A stretch of DNA of 64,000 nucleotides from positions 142,986-206,985 of the forward strand of contig NZ_LMEO01000002.1 in assembly GCF_001426375.1 (NCBI RefSeq), in the 5' to 3' direction. Both the position numbers and the translations under genes were made by a program. The notes under the pieces are model-generated. The model saw only the letters and a program-made list of their open reading frames with translations. It ran no database searches and had not been told where the DNA came from. This document shows, piece by piece, positions 17,416 through 25,258 of the stretch. Source of the DNA: Paenibacillus sp. Root444D2 (GTDB lineage Bacteria > Bacillota > Bacilli > Paenibacillales > NBRC-103111). How positions within the stretch are numbered: position 1 is the stretch's first letter; every line of letters starts with the position of its first letter.

Positions 17416-17444
17416 AGTTTACACTTTTTGGCAGCTTTTCTCAA
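17416..17444 (-). promoter_or_regulatory. Promoter of ndk
   Basis: On the minus strand TTGAGA (17444-17439) and TAAACT (17421-17416) are 17 bp apart. The start would be near 17409, so the hairpin element lies within the ~70-nt leader. Confidence 0.6.
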
Positions 17445-17461
17445 ATCAAAGAAACAATACA

Positions 17462-18439
17462 TTAATAAGAACGATTTCCAATAAAATGTGCAATTTCAAT
17501 AAGATCTTTCTTGGCTTGTACATTCGGCAGCTTGTCCAGAGAGGCTATGGCCTTATCGAGATACTTCTGAGAAAGTATTTCTGCTTTATCTATGCCTTCA
17601 CTGCCACGGATCATATCCAAGAATCGACTGACATCGGTTTGTCCATCCAGCTTATGTATACGGTCTAATTCAGACAAAATGAGCGGCTTCAAGGATGGAT
17701 CCTGCATCGCGAGCAGGACAGGCAGTGTTATGTTTCCTTGTTTGACGTCGCTACCTGGCGGTTTACCGATTTGCTTTTCCGTACCGATTAAATCCAGAAT
17801 ATCATCTCGTATTTGAAACACCATACCTACGTTATAGCCAAAAGCATACAGCTTGCTGCTTATCCAGTCAGGTGCATCCGCCGCCATAGCCCCTAATTGG
17901 CATGAAATAGCAATTAACAGTGCCGTTTTACGTCTAATCCGTAATAAGTAATCTCGAATTGTTTGCTCTGATTGGAAAAAGAAACGAATTTGTTCCATTT
18001 CCCCAATTGACATCTCTACGATGGCTTTAGACATAATTTGATGGACTGCCGGCTTATGAATTTGAGTAATGACACCTAAAGCTTTGGCAAAAATATAATC
18101 CCCCGTGAACATAGCAATCCGATTATCCCATTTGGATCGGACCGTCAATTGTCCTCGTCTTGTGTTTGCATCGTCAATCACATCATCATGAACAAGCGAT
18201 GCCATATGAATGAGCTCGAGAGGTACCGCGACATGCTTCATCGTTTGGAGCTGGTAGCTCCCAAACTCGCCTGAAAGCAGAACAAAGACGGGGCGAATCC
18301 GCTTCCCTCCCGCTTTCAGTAAGTGCATAGAAGTTTCTCGAAGCATCGCATGATCTGTATACACGCTTTCTTCGAGCTCTTTTTCGATTGCCGCTATATC
18401 CTTTTTCTTTCTTGTATAGATTTCCATTAGATTTTTCAT
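17462..18439 (-). CDS. hepT: Heptaprenyl diphosphate synthase component II
   Basis: HepT is the catalytic subunit of the two-component prenyltransferase that makes the C35 side chain of menaquinone-7. The ~325-residue protein has both aspartate-rich motifs, LVHDDVIDDA and FQIRDDILD, and GGKRIRP near the N-terminus. The ATG at 18439 overlaps the mqnA stop as ATGA; an upstream in-frame start has no better ribosome-binding site. Its partner HepS is encoded at 21540-22406, four genes upstream. Confidence 0.95.
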   Translation of the reverse strand: MKNLMEIYTRKKKDIAAIEKELEESVYTDHAMLRETSMHLLKAGGKRIRPVFVLLSGEFGSYQLQTMKHVAVPLELIHMASLVHDDVIDDANTRRGQLTVRSKWDNRIAMFTGDYIFAKALGVITQIHKPAVHQIMSKAIVEMSIGEMEQIRFFFQSEQTIRDYLLRIRRKTALLIAISCQLGAMAADAPDWISSKLYAFGYNVGMVFQIRDDILDLIGTEKQIGKPPGSDVKQGNITLPVLLAMQDPSLKPLILSELDRIHKLDGQTDVSRFLDMIRGSEGIDKAEILSQKYLDKAIASLDKLPNVQAKKDLIEIAHFIGNRSY

Positions 18440-19299
18440 TCTGTCACCCGTGCGTTCTTTTTCTCTGTCCATAACCCAATGCTTACCGGCTTCGGCAGGA
18501 AACCAAGCTCATAACAGTACTTGTAATACGTAGCTAGTCCTTCCCATTGTTCCGATGCAAAATCATAACATAGTGTATGAAAATAATGATGCCAATATTG
18601 AGATGTCCCACCTACTGTACTTTGTGCTTCGAGTATCATCTCTTCCGGATTTTGGTGTGCCTGGGCTTTACTCGCCATGAAGGCTTCAAAAGCTGCAGCA
18701 ACTAGTTCCGGATACTTCTCAGTTGTCTCTTTACGAATCGCCCATACAGCAAATGACATCCATTGTCCTGTCCATTTGGCCCATTCTTGCCCAAGATCCG
18801 TAATCATATACGTTTTATTGCGCCAACTCTCTTTAATCGCATCGTCTCCGATCAATAAAGCCCCGTCTGCTTTTTCCATCATCTCTTCTAAATTGGGTTT
18901 CGCGTATTCATAAGTCGGATTCCCATTATAGAATTTTTGGAGAATGATTTTAAGTAAATTCACCGACGTAGCTGAGGTTGTTGGCAACACAATATGACCA
19001 TTCGCAATTTCGCGTAACGGCTTTTCATGGAACAATAGAATGGAATTCACTTCTCCATAGGCGCTAACGGAAAGATCCGGGTAAAGCACGTAATTTTCAA
19101 AGGATTCTCCATAAGCAAAGGAAGAAATGGGCCCCATATCGATGTTCCCAGCAGCCATTTCTTGATTAAGCGAAGTTGGTACTTGTTCAATAATGTCGAC
19201 CTCTGAGCTATTCATAAGTTCAGGAAAGTAATAGTAGATCGGCCAAACGTTTGTATAATTAATCCGGCCAATTCGTATTTTAGGGTCTAGGTTGCTCAT
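18436..19299 (-). CDS. mqnA: Chorismate dehydratase (futalosine pathway)
   Basis: MqnA dehydrates chorismate to 3-enolpyruvylbenzoate, entry step of the futalosine route to menaquinone. The 287-residue protein has the periplasmic-binding-protein-like fold of the family: IRIGRINYTNVWPIYY, the IDMGPISSFAYGE segment, and GALLIGDDAI. An in-frame extension upstream lies inside the ubiX gene; GGGGAG before the ATG at 19299 favours the shorter form. It overlaps ubiX at the 5' end and hepT at the 3' end, so the cluster is co-translated. mqnB-mqnD are not in the window. Confidence 0.92.
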   Translation of the reverse strand: MSNLDPKIRIGRINYTNVWPIYYYFPELMNSSEVDIIEQVPTSLNQEMAAGNIDMGPISSFAYGESFENYVLYPDLSVSAYGEVNSILLFHEKPLREIANGHIVLPTTSATSVNLLKIILQKFYNGNPTYEYAKPNLEEMMEKADGALLIGDDAIKESWRNKTYMITDLGQEWAKWTGQWMSFAVWAIRKETTEKYPELVAAAFEAFMASKAQAHQNPEEMILEAQSTVGGTSQYWHHYFHTLCYDFASEQWEGLATYYKYCYELGFLPKPVSIGLWTEKKNARVTE

Positions 19300-19891
19300 T
19301 GTTATCTCCCCATCTTCGGTACAAGGAATGTTCAATGTCCATGCTATCCAGTACTTTACCCACCAAAAAATCGACCATCTCATCGATTGAGCGCGGACGA
19401 TTATAAAAGGCCGGCATAGCCGGAAGCATGCGTACGCCTATTCTCGACAAGGTTAACATGTTCTCCAAATGTATGGCGTGTAATGGCGTTTCCCTTGGAA
19501 CCAGGATTAATTTTCTTCCTTCTTTGAGCATCACATCCGCTGTTCGCTCCAATAAATTATCTGATGAACCGTGAGCGATCCCTGATAAAGTTCCCATTGA
19601 GCAAGGAATAACAACCATGCCCTTGGTCCGAAAAGATCCACTGGCCACGGTTGCTCCAATATCAGCTATTGGATGATAGTCAAAGGAACCTGCGCGTCCG
19701 CCGAAATGTTCCTGCAGCATTTCTTGGCGTTTGCCTGCGTTCCAATCCAATTCATCATGCAGTACTCTCCAACCTGCATCCGTAACGATGAGATGCACGT
19801 TTAACCCTTGATCCAGCAGCACTTGGCTAAGCCTCACGCCATAGATAGCACCACTAGCACCAGTGATTCCTACTACCCAGTTGCCGCTCAT
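19280..19891 (-). CDS. ubiX: UbiX-family flavin prenyltransferase
   Basis: UbiX transfers dimethylallyl to FMN, making the prenylated cofactor needed by UbiD-type decarboxylases. The 203-residue protein begins with VVGITGASGAIYG and has the VIPCSMGTLSGIAHGSSDNLLER and RKLILVPRETPLH segments typical of the family. In futalosine-pathway organisms such a protein supports decarboxylation of 1,4-dihydroxy-6-naphthoate; that role is inferred from the neighbours mqnA and mqnP. It overlaps the preceding prenyltransferase gene by ATGA. Confidence 0.93.
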   Translation of the reverse strand: MSGNWVVGITGASGAIYGVRLSQVLLDQGLNVHLIVTDAGWRVLHDELDWNAGKRQEMLQEHFGGRAGSFDYHPIADIGATVASGSFRTKGMVVIPCSMGTLSGIAHGSSDNLLERTADVMLKEGRKLILVPRETPLHAIHLENMLTLSRIGVRMLPAMPAFYNRPRSIDEMVDFLVGKVLDSMDIEHSLYRRWGDNNEQPRP

Positions 19892-20763
19892 GAATGCTGA
19901 CTCACTAACACATCAAGTAACGTAAAGGCAAACATCACTAAGCTCAATACACCGTTCATTGTGAAAAACGCTGTGTTTAATTTGGACAAGTCCTGCGGTG
20001 AAACAAGCCGATGTTCTTTATACAAAATAAAATAAGCGATAATGAGCCCAATTAAATAGAACCAACTCAAATGTGTAATGAAAAACAAAGTGACTAAACC
20101 AACAGCTGTGAGTACATGCAGGACACGAGCCGTATTCAAGGCTGCCTTGATCCCAAATCGGCTTGGCAAGGAATGCAGACCTTCATTCCGATCAAACTCG
20201 GCATCTTGGCAAGCATAAATCAGATCGAAACCAGCGCTCCAACATACTACCGTCAAGTAAAAAATAATAGAAGACCATGTAAATTGACCGGTTACGGCAA
20301 CCCAGCCCCCAAGCGGAGCTAACCCTAATGTCAAACCTAAGACAAAGTGGCAAGTCCATGTAAATCTTTTGGTGTACGAGTAAAAGACAAGAAAAAACAC
20401 TGCAATAGGCAGCAGTTTCATGGATAAAGAGCTTAAATTAGAGGTTGCCCAGAAAAGCATTGCAAACGAAATAATAATATAAATAATAACCTGCTGAATG
20501 GAGATAAGCCCCGCGGGAATGGCTCGATTCTCCGTCCTTGGATTTCTTTTGTCAATGGCTTTATCAATCACACGATTCAAGGCCATCGCTGCCGTTCTCG
20601 CTCCAACCATAGCTAGTGTTATCCAACCGATCTGGGCCCAACTAGGCAGATGTCCATTTAATACGACTGACCCTAGAATTGCTCCCATGAAAGCAAATGG
20701 CAATGCAAACACACTGTGCTCAAATTTAATCATTTCCAAAAAAATTTTTAATTTAGTAAACAT
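19888..20763 (-). CDS. mqnP: UbiA-family prenyltransferase (MqnP-like)
   Basis: This 291-residue polytopic membrane protein attaches the polyprenyl chain to an aromatic acceptor. It has the first aspartate motif region NRVIDKAIDKRNPRT and the second, YACQDAEFDRNEG, with eight or nine hydrophobic segments. Because mqnA and ubiX follow directly, the acceptor is likely a naphthoate of the futalosine route and not 4-hydroxybenzoate. The start at 20763 lies eight bases after menG; the symbol is given by context. Confidence 0.85.
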   Translation of the reverse strand: MFTKLKIFLEMIKFEHSVFALPFAFMGAILGSVVLNGHLPSWAQIGWITLAMVGARTAAMALNRVIDKAIDKRNPRTENRAIPAGLISIQQVIIYIIISFAMLFWATSNLSSLSMKLLPIAVFFLVFYSYTKRFTWTCHFVLGLTLGLAPLGGWVAVTGQFTWSSIIFYLTVVCWSAGFDLIYACQDAEFDRNEGLHSLPSRFGIKAALNTARVLHVLTAVGLVTLFFITHLSWFYLIGLIIAYFILYKEHRLVSPQDLSKLNTAFFTMNGVLSLVMFAFTLLDVLVSQHS

Positions 20764-20770
20764 ATGCTGA

Positions 20771-21526
20771 CTACACTCCTGATTTCGTTTTCCCCTTGGT
20801 ACCTATATGCAAGGCAGCAACCCCGCCTGTTAATGGGTAAGCCTGTACATGTTCCAATCCTTGGTTCGTAAAAATAGCGGCTAACTGTTTATGGTCCGGA
20901 AAATGGATTAATGACTCCGGCAACCACTTGTACTGCTCGTACTTCTTTACAATTAGCTTGCCCAAAAAAGGCAGAACACGTTGAAAATAAAAATAATAAA
21001 TGGACTTGAATGGCTGCCAAGTTGGCTTAGAGAGCTCTAAAGACACAACTAGCCCTCCTGGCTTAACGACACGCTGCATTTCACGGATGACCTGCTCCAA
21101 ATCGGGAACATTACGAAGAGCAAATCCGATGGTTGCGTAATCAAACGTATTGTCGTCAAACGGAAGACTCATCGCATTACCTTGAATTAGCTCAATCTGC
21201 TGATCCAAGTGAAGCTGCTTGATTTTCTCAGCACCGTAATCCAGCATGTTTTGGCTAAAATCCAGACCAACCATCTTACCGCTTCCACTCGCCTGTGCAA
21301 GACTGATCGTCCAGTCGCATGTACCACAGCATAGGTCAATAGCAGTCTCTCCAGGCTTCACGTTCATCTTCTTCATTGTGAATTTACGCCATGCTTTATG
21401 CCTACGAAAGCTTAGGATACTGTTCATAAGATCATATTTGGGTGCAATACTTTCAAAGACAGAGTGCACGAACTCTTCTTTGGTTTTGGTTGTATTCGTT
21501 TTGCTGTTTGTTTTTGTCATATTCAT
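20771..21526 (-). CDS. menG: Demethylmenaquinone methyltransferase
   Basis: MenG/UbiE C-methylates demethylmenaquinone in the last step of menaquinone synthesis. The 251-residue protein has VFESIAPKYDLMNSILSFRRHKAWR at the N-terminus, the SAM-binding DLCCGTCDWT loop, GLDFSQNML, and the IGFALRNVPD and KPGG segments. The ATG at 21526 has a correctly spaced GAGGTG that overlaps an upstream GTG. An unusually lysine/threonine-rich leader precedes the conserved core. Confidence 0.95.
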   Translation of the reverse strand: MNMTKTNSKTNTTKTKEEFVHSVFESIAPKYDLMNSILSFRRHKAWRKFTMKKMNVKPGETAIDLCCGTCDWTISLAQASGSGKMVGLDFSQNMLDYGAEKIKQLHLDQQIELIQGNAMSLPFDDNTFDYATIGFALRNVPDLEQVIREMQRVVKPGGLVVSLELSKPTWQPFKSIYYFYFQRVLPFLGKLIVKKYEQYKWLPESLIHFPDHKQLAAIFTNQGLEHVQAYPLTGGVAALHIGTKGKTKSGV

Positions 21527-21539
21527 CTTGGCTGTCACC

Positions 21540-22406
21540 TCAAATTTCTTCTAGCACTTTGGGCTGCTTCGCTGAGAATCGAAGAAACGGCTCCCCAATG
21601 TGAAACAGTTCACTTATTAGTTTATCTGATTCAAGTTGCTGTACTTTAGACTGTAATTGCTTGGTATGGGATTCCAGCATCTGATAAAGCTGTGAAGTAA
21701 TATTATATTTATGAATGAGTGTACGAAGTCTGGCTTGATCGGATTCTTCCGCATGCAGCTGCTTCCGTTCTTCTTTCGTACCATGCTGCAGAATGTGCCA
21801 GAATCCCCAGCTGTCTTTGAAATTCGCCGCAGATTCAACGCGGAAAATTTCTTCAAATATAACCTCACACTTTGCATAGCTTCTCAGGATATCAGGCCAT
21901 GCTTGATCATACACCTCAGTCATAAATTCAGAGAAAGACAAAAACAGCTGAGATTTAATTTCCACGGTTAGGTGGATGTAATCTTCTGCCGTCAATTTCA
22001 ATTGCTTCATTTTCATGTAGATATTCATCTTAAGACGGTTGACTTCACAGATTGCATTCGATAACTGTTTAATCATATCGATCTGGCCTGCCTGAGCAAG
22101 GAGATTGTAAAAGCGGGAACTGAAATAATCTCCTGCAAGAACTTTTAGCTGCCTTGATCTTGCTGCTTTTTTCTCTTTGATATCGTTGGAAGCCGTAACC
22201 AAATCGTGGGTATCGAGCGCTAGTTGAACAAGCGACGTAGCTAGCGTATACAACTCGCTTGAAGAACTAAACTTACTGTTTCCGTTCAAGAATGCAAACA
22301 ACAGACGTGTGCGAAGCTCCGGAAAATCGGGCAAGTCTGTGTGATTTTGAATCATATCATACTCTGTGTATTGCTTAGCGATCTCTGGGATCCGATAAGA
22401 ATTCAT
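21540..22406 (-). CDS. hepS: Heptaprenyl diphosphate synthase component I
   Basis: HepS is the non-catalytic subunit that sets chain length together with HepT. The ~288-residue helical protein matches the component-I family by its N-terminus MNSYRIPEIAKQYTEYDMIQ and by HDLV...KAARSRQLKVLAGDYFSSRFYNLLA, a region resembling a degenerate prenyl synthase lacking aspartate-rich motifs. GGAGG sits seven bases before the ATG at 22406. An extended -10 promoter lies upstream. Confidence 0.9.
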   Translation of the reverse strand: MNSYRIPEIAKQYTEYDMIQNHTDLPDFPELRTRLLFAFLNGNSKFSSSSELYTLATSLVQLALDTHDLVTASNDIKEKKAARSRQLKVLAGDYFSSRFYNLLAQAGQIDMIKQLSNAICEVNRLKMNIYMKMKQLKLTAEDYIHLTVEIKSQLFLSFSEFMTEVYDQAWPDILRSYAKCEVIFEEIFRVESAANFKDSWGFWHILQHGTKEERKQLHAEESDQARLRTLIHKYNITSQLYQMLESHTKQLQSKVQQLESDKLISELFHIGEPFLRFSAKQPKVLEEI

Positions 22407-22467
22407 GCAAAAGCCTCCGTAACCGTGTGCCAAATCATTTATGTTCAAAACATGCTCAATTCAAGTC

Positions 22468-22476
22468 ATTATATCA
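22468..22476 (-). promoter_or_regulatory. Extended -10 promoter element upstream of hepS
   Basis: The minus strand reads TGATATAAT, an extended -10 motif, ~60 bp before the hepS ATG. No convincing -35 hexamer is present. Confidence 0.45.
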
Positions 22477-22502
22477 TAACACGTACATAGAAGCACATTT
22501 AA

Positions 22503-23036
22503 TTATAAGGGATATCTTTGCTGCCATTTAGAGGTGTATGTGATACGAAAACGGTTTTGTAATTGCTGCTCAAGTTGAATAAGGCTGAGTTCATTCGCAT
22601 TCTTCTCCATATCCTTCCCATATTCGCGCTCTGCAACCATTGCTAGTACAAGCTGTGTAGAGGTTGAATCTGTAACACCTGAATAATCGATGACGCGAAC
22701 CCATATTTGATTGACATTTTTCGTTTTGGTGATCATGGTTTGTGCGATTGTGTATAAATCTCGATAGACAGCTGCTGAATCCGCGTTTTTCGGTAAGCTC
22801 AAATCAAGGGACATGCGGGAGCTGCTCAGCTCGACTTTGCGTATTCGCAATTGAAGTGGGACTTGCACCAGTAAATCTACCATATTATTATTTGTGAGCT
22901 CCCCTGCACGATTGCTTGACCAATTATAAGGCGAGCCTAACCCTGTGGAACGATCCATCTTTGGAAGTACAGATAGACAGACGACCATAATAATGGATAG
23001 ACCTAACGTCATCACAATACGCATCGACCATTTCAT
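22503..23036 (-). CDS. Unknown protein with one N-terminal membrane anchor
   Basis: A 177-residue protein with a strong AGGAGGTG site and an N-terminal hydrophobic segment (residues ~5-22, IVMTLGLSIIMVVCLSVLP) is predicted to be exported or membrane-anchored. The rest is soluble with two short basic stretches and no motif I can name. It lies between mtrB and hepS, and the intergenic spaces suggest transcription with hepS is possible. Its residue composition looks ordinary for the region. Confidence 0.7.
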   Translation of the reverse strand: MKWSMRIVMTLGLSIIMVVCLSVLPKMDRSTGLGSPYNWSSNRAGELTNNNMVDLLVQVPLQLRIRKVELSSSRMSLDLSLPKNADSAAVYRDLYTIAQTMITKTKNVNQIWVRVIDYSGVTDSTSTQLVLAMVAEREYGKDMEKNANELSLIQLEQQLQNRFRITYTSKWQQRYPL

Positions 23037-23122
23037 GAACAAGCACCTCCTACACTTTGCAAGCACAAAACGAAACAACTAAGGATTCTAAAGTTCCAAG
23101 CCCTATACACCATTGTACAAAG

Positions 23123-23146
23123 AAAAAAAGCAGGCTATGCCTGCTT
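23123..23146 (-). terminator. Terminator after mtrB
   Basis: AAGCAGGC/GCCTGCTT stem (23128-23146) with a three-base loop is followed by seven T on the minus strand. Confidence 0.85.
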
Positions 23147-23159
23147 TAACAATTATAAA

Positions 23160-23408
23160 TTATTCTTCTGTGTCAATCGTACCGTACTTGGTCATAATAA
23201 TTGCCTTGCCTCTAACCTTTACTGCGGATGTATGATCCGTGAACTGAGCTATCATGACTTCGCCCTTGTCCAGCTTTTCTGTATGATGAAACCGAGTATC
23301 TTGACCACGAGTTAAACCAATGACATGTACACCATTATCCTTAGCTTTAATAACGAAATATTCATTGCCATTCGTATTGGGATTATTCGATTTATTCGAT
23401 TGTTCCAT
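23160..23408 (-). CDS. mtrB: TRAP, tryptophan RNA-binding attenuation protein
   Basis: MtrB assembles into an 11-subunit ring that, loaded with tryptophan, wraps leader RNAs with GAG/UAG triplets. The 82-residue product matches the family strongly: [31 protein letters not shown] and [15 protein letters not shown] carry the tryptophan-binding and RNA-contacting lysine and arginine positions. The N-terminus (about 15 residues rich in Asn, Ser and Lys) is longer than usual. Two ATGs fit; the second, at 23408, is spaced properly from GGAGG. Unlike B. subtilis there is no folE (mtrA) before it. Its target site is at 12645-12707. Confidence 0.96.
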   Translation of the reverse strand: MEQSNKSNNPNTNGNEYFVIKAKDNGVHVIGLTRGQDTRFHHTEKLDKGEVMIAQFTDHTSAVKVRGKAIIMTKYGTIDTEE

Positions 23409-23486
23409 TTCCATCCTCCGTTCTTGCCCTTAACTTCAACCCTATACATCATGATGCCAAAAAAAGTATCGGGAAGTCAACCAACC

Positions 23487-24413
23487 TTAAACAGTAAGTT
23501 CATTTGAAGCTGATTTCGTTCCTTTTTGGTAAAATTTCTTAAATGCGGTTGATAACACATTTTTGGATCCTAAGCGAATGAGAAAATCAGATAGCTTGAC
23601 CGTGCCGTAAGCAAATAGCATACCAGCGAATACATCAATCAGCCAATGAATTTGTAGGTACAAGGTTGAGAAAATGATTGCCGCGCAGTATGTGACCATC
23701 ATCGTTTTGAATATACGGTCCTTTTCTCGTAGGGCGAGAAGAAGCATAGCAAAAGAAATAGATGTGTGCATACTAGGGAAACAGTTCATCGTAGCCACTA
23801 GTAATGAGTTTTCATCTGCAAAAACTCGGTGTAATAAATCAGGCTGCTTATTAACATACCAGACTTCATGCAATAAAATTAAATTGTAAAAGGGCAAAAT
23901 AAGCGGGAATTGCAGCATGTGGCCGGATAATGCGTAAGAAAGCATTTTTTTAATACTGCGTGTCCAGAAGCTCCGCACAATGCAGATCCACAAAGATAAG
24001 ACAAAGCCGTAATTATAAATCCAAACCATCGCTTTATCTAGAAAAGGGGATGCAATCCATCTCGCCCATCCTCCCGTATTCAACGGAATAGCGTTCATAT
24101 ACGCATCCCAATGCCACGGATGGCGGTTATTCTCAAACATCCAATTGGCGATTCTCCACCAGAAACCATTTCCTGTTCCGTAGAAGTAATAAAATACGCC
24201 AAGTAATGGAATACCAAAAAGGAAGAATCGTGTCCAATCCACGTCAACTTGGTCTTTACGGACACCAAGTAAACAAATTAACAGGAGGATCCAACATTCC
24301 TTACTCCAGTTCCCGACCGTACCGATGCGCCAAACCAAGTAAATAGAAGCGATAATGCCAAACATCGTCCAATCTTGCGATTTCACGAGCGTGTTCAATT
24401 TCAACTTATTCAA
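23487..24413 (-). CDS. PAP2-superfamily membrane phosphatase/phosphotransferase
   Basis: The 308-residue protein has six or more membrane segments and the signature of the PAP2/inositol phosphorylceramide synthase-like group: FPSMHTSIS (serine-histidine motif) and HWLIDVFAG (second histidine and aspartate). Such enzymes remove or transfer phosphate on lipid substrates at the membrane. The first motif of the classical family (KxxxxxxRP) is not obvious. It lies alone between mtrB and the tRNA gene. Confidence 0.85.
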   Translation of the reverse strand: MNKLKLNTLVKSQDWTMFGIIASIYLVWRIGTVGNWSKECWILLLICLLGVRKDQVDVDWTRFFLFGIPLLGVFYYFYGTGNGFWWRIANWMFENNRHPWHWDAYMNAIPLNTGGWARWIASPFLDKAMVWIYNYGFVLSLWICIVRSFWTRSIKKMLSYALSGHMLQFPLILPFYNLILLHEVWYVNKQPDLLHRVFADENSLLVATMNCFPSMHTSISFAMLLLALREKDRIFKTMMVTYCAAIIFSTLYLQIHWLIDVFAGMLFAYGTVKLSDFLIRLGSKNVLSTAFKKFYQKGTKSASNELTV

Positions 24414-24474
24414 GACCGTTCCCCCTAAATCTTCTAAGAAGTTCTATCTGTTATGGAACAAGCCTCTTCATGAG

Positions 24475-24504
24475 AAAAAGACATCGGACATTCGATGTCT
24501 TTTT
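24475..24504 (-). terminator. Terminator after tRNA-Pro
   Basis: A 12-bp stem AAAAAGACATCG/CGATGTCTTTTT, T-rich on both ends, can terminate in either direction. Confidence 0.85.
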
Positions 24505-24509
24505 CATAA

Positions 24510-24583
24510 TCGGAGTAACACGATTCGAACGTGCGACCTCACCCACCCCAAGGGTGCGCGCTACCAGGCTGCGCCATACCCCG
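24510..24583 (-). tRNA. tRNA-Pro (anticodon GGG)
   Basis: The minus strand folds as a full cloverleaf: acceptor CGGGGTA/TACTCCG, D stem GCGC/GCGC, anticodon stem CACCC/GGGTG with loop TTGGGGT (anticodon GGG), and T arm GCACG-TTCGAAT-CGTGT. The 3' CCA is not encoded. It reads CCC and CCU codons. A terminator follows directly. Confidence 0.95.
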
Positions 24584-24664
24584 TTTGTAGCTTAGGTTTA
24601 CTTATTCACTTTTGTAATTATAGTAGGAGATTTTGGAATTGTAAAGGCATTTTCTATTAGCAAT

Positions 24665-24701
24665 AAAGAAAGCCGCGACAGCTATTAGCGGTCACGGCTT
24701 T
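24665..24701 (-). terminator. Terminator after hbs
   Basis: An 11-bp imperfect stem AAAGCCGTGAC/GTCGCGGCTTT with a GCTAATAGC interior is followed by a short T-rich tail on the minus strand. Confidence 0.7.
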
Positions 24702-24738
24702 GTTGATATATAACGTTCAATAGTTATGTAAAACGCGA

Positions 24739-25011
24739 TTATTGAATGCCATCTTTAAGTGCTTTACCAGGTTTGAAAGCTGGAATTTTGCTTGCTGGAA
24801 TTTCGATTTCATCACCAGTCTGTGGATTACGTCCTTTACGAGCAGAACGTTCACGAACTTCAAAGTTACCGAATCCAACTAGTTGTACTTTATCTCCGCC
24901 TTGCAGCGCTTCGGAAATTGCATCAAAAACAGCATCAACTGCTTTAGTTGCATCTTTCTTGGAAAGCTCAGAGGTTTCAGCAACCTTGTTAATCAATTCA
25001 GATTTATTCAT
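24739..25011 (-). CDS. hbs: DNA-binding protein HU
   Basis: HU is the abundant histone-like protein that bends and compacts DNA. The 90-residue sequence [20 protein letters not shown] ... [31 protein letters not shown] matches the family throughout, including the RNPQTG beta-arm tip. The open frame extends 17 residues upstream, but GGGGAGGTG is placed for the ATG at 25011. It lies downstream of spoIVA as in Bacillus. Confidence 0.97.
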   Translation of the reverse strand: MNKSELINKVAETSELSKKDATKAVDAVFDAISEALQGGDKVQLVGFGNFEVRERSARKGRNPQTGDEIEIPASKIPAFKPGKALKDGIQ

Positions 25012-25221
25012 GCCATTCACCTCCCCCCAAGATTTCTCACTTCCGTTACTTCCTGTTTTCACCGTTTCTTCGGAAAATATACATTATCCAATGAAAAATC
25101 GTTGATTTTCTTAGTAAAAATGAACTTCGAAAGCAGACGAATAAATTTATAGTAATACACTCCGACAGCAATTTCAAGTATCGCTTTCCAATTTATGTGC
25201 ATATTTCGGCTATTAAACGAC

Positions 25222-25247
25222 AAAAAACACTCTTTTGAGTGTTTTTT
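25222..25247 (-). terminator. Terminator after spoIVA
   Basis: AAAAAACACTC/GAGTGTTTTTT with a TTTT loop; T-rich on both strands. Confidence 0.8.
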
Positions 25248-25258
25248 TGTCTACATAT

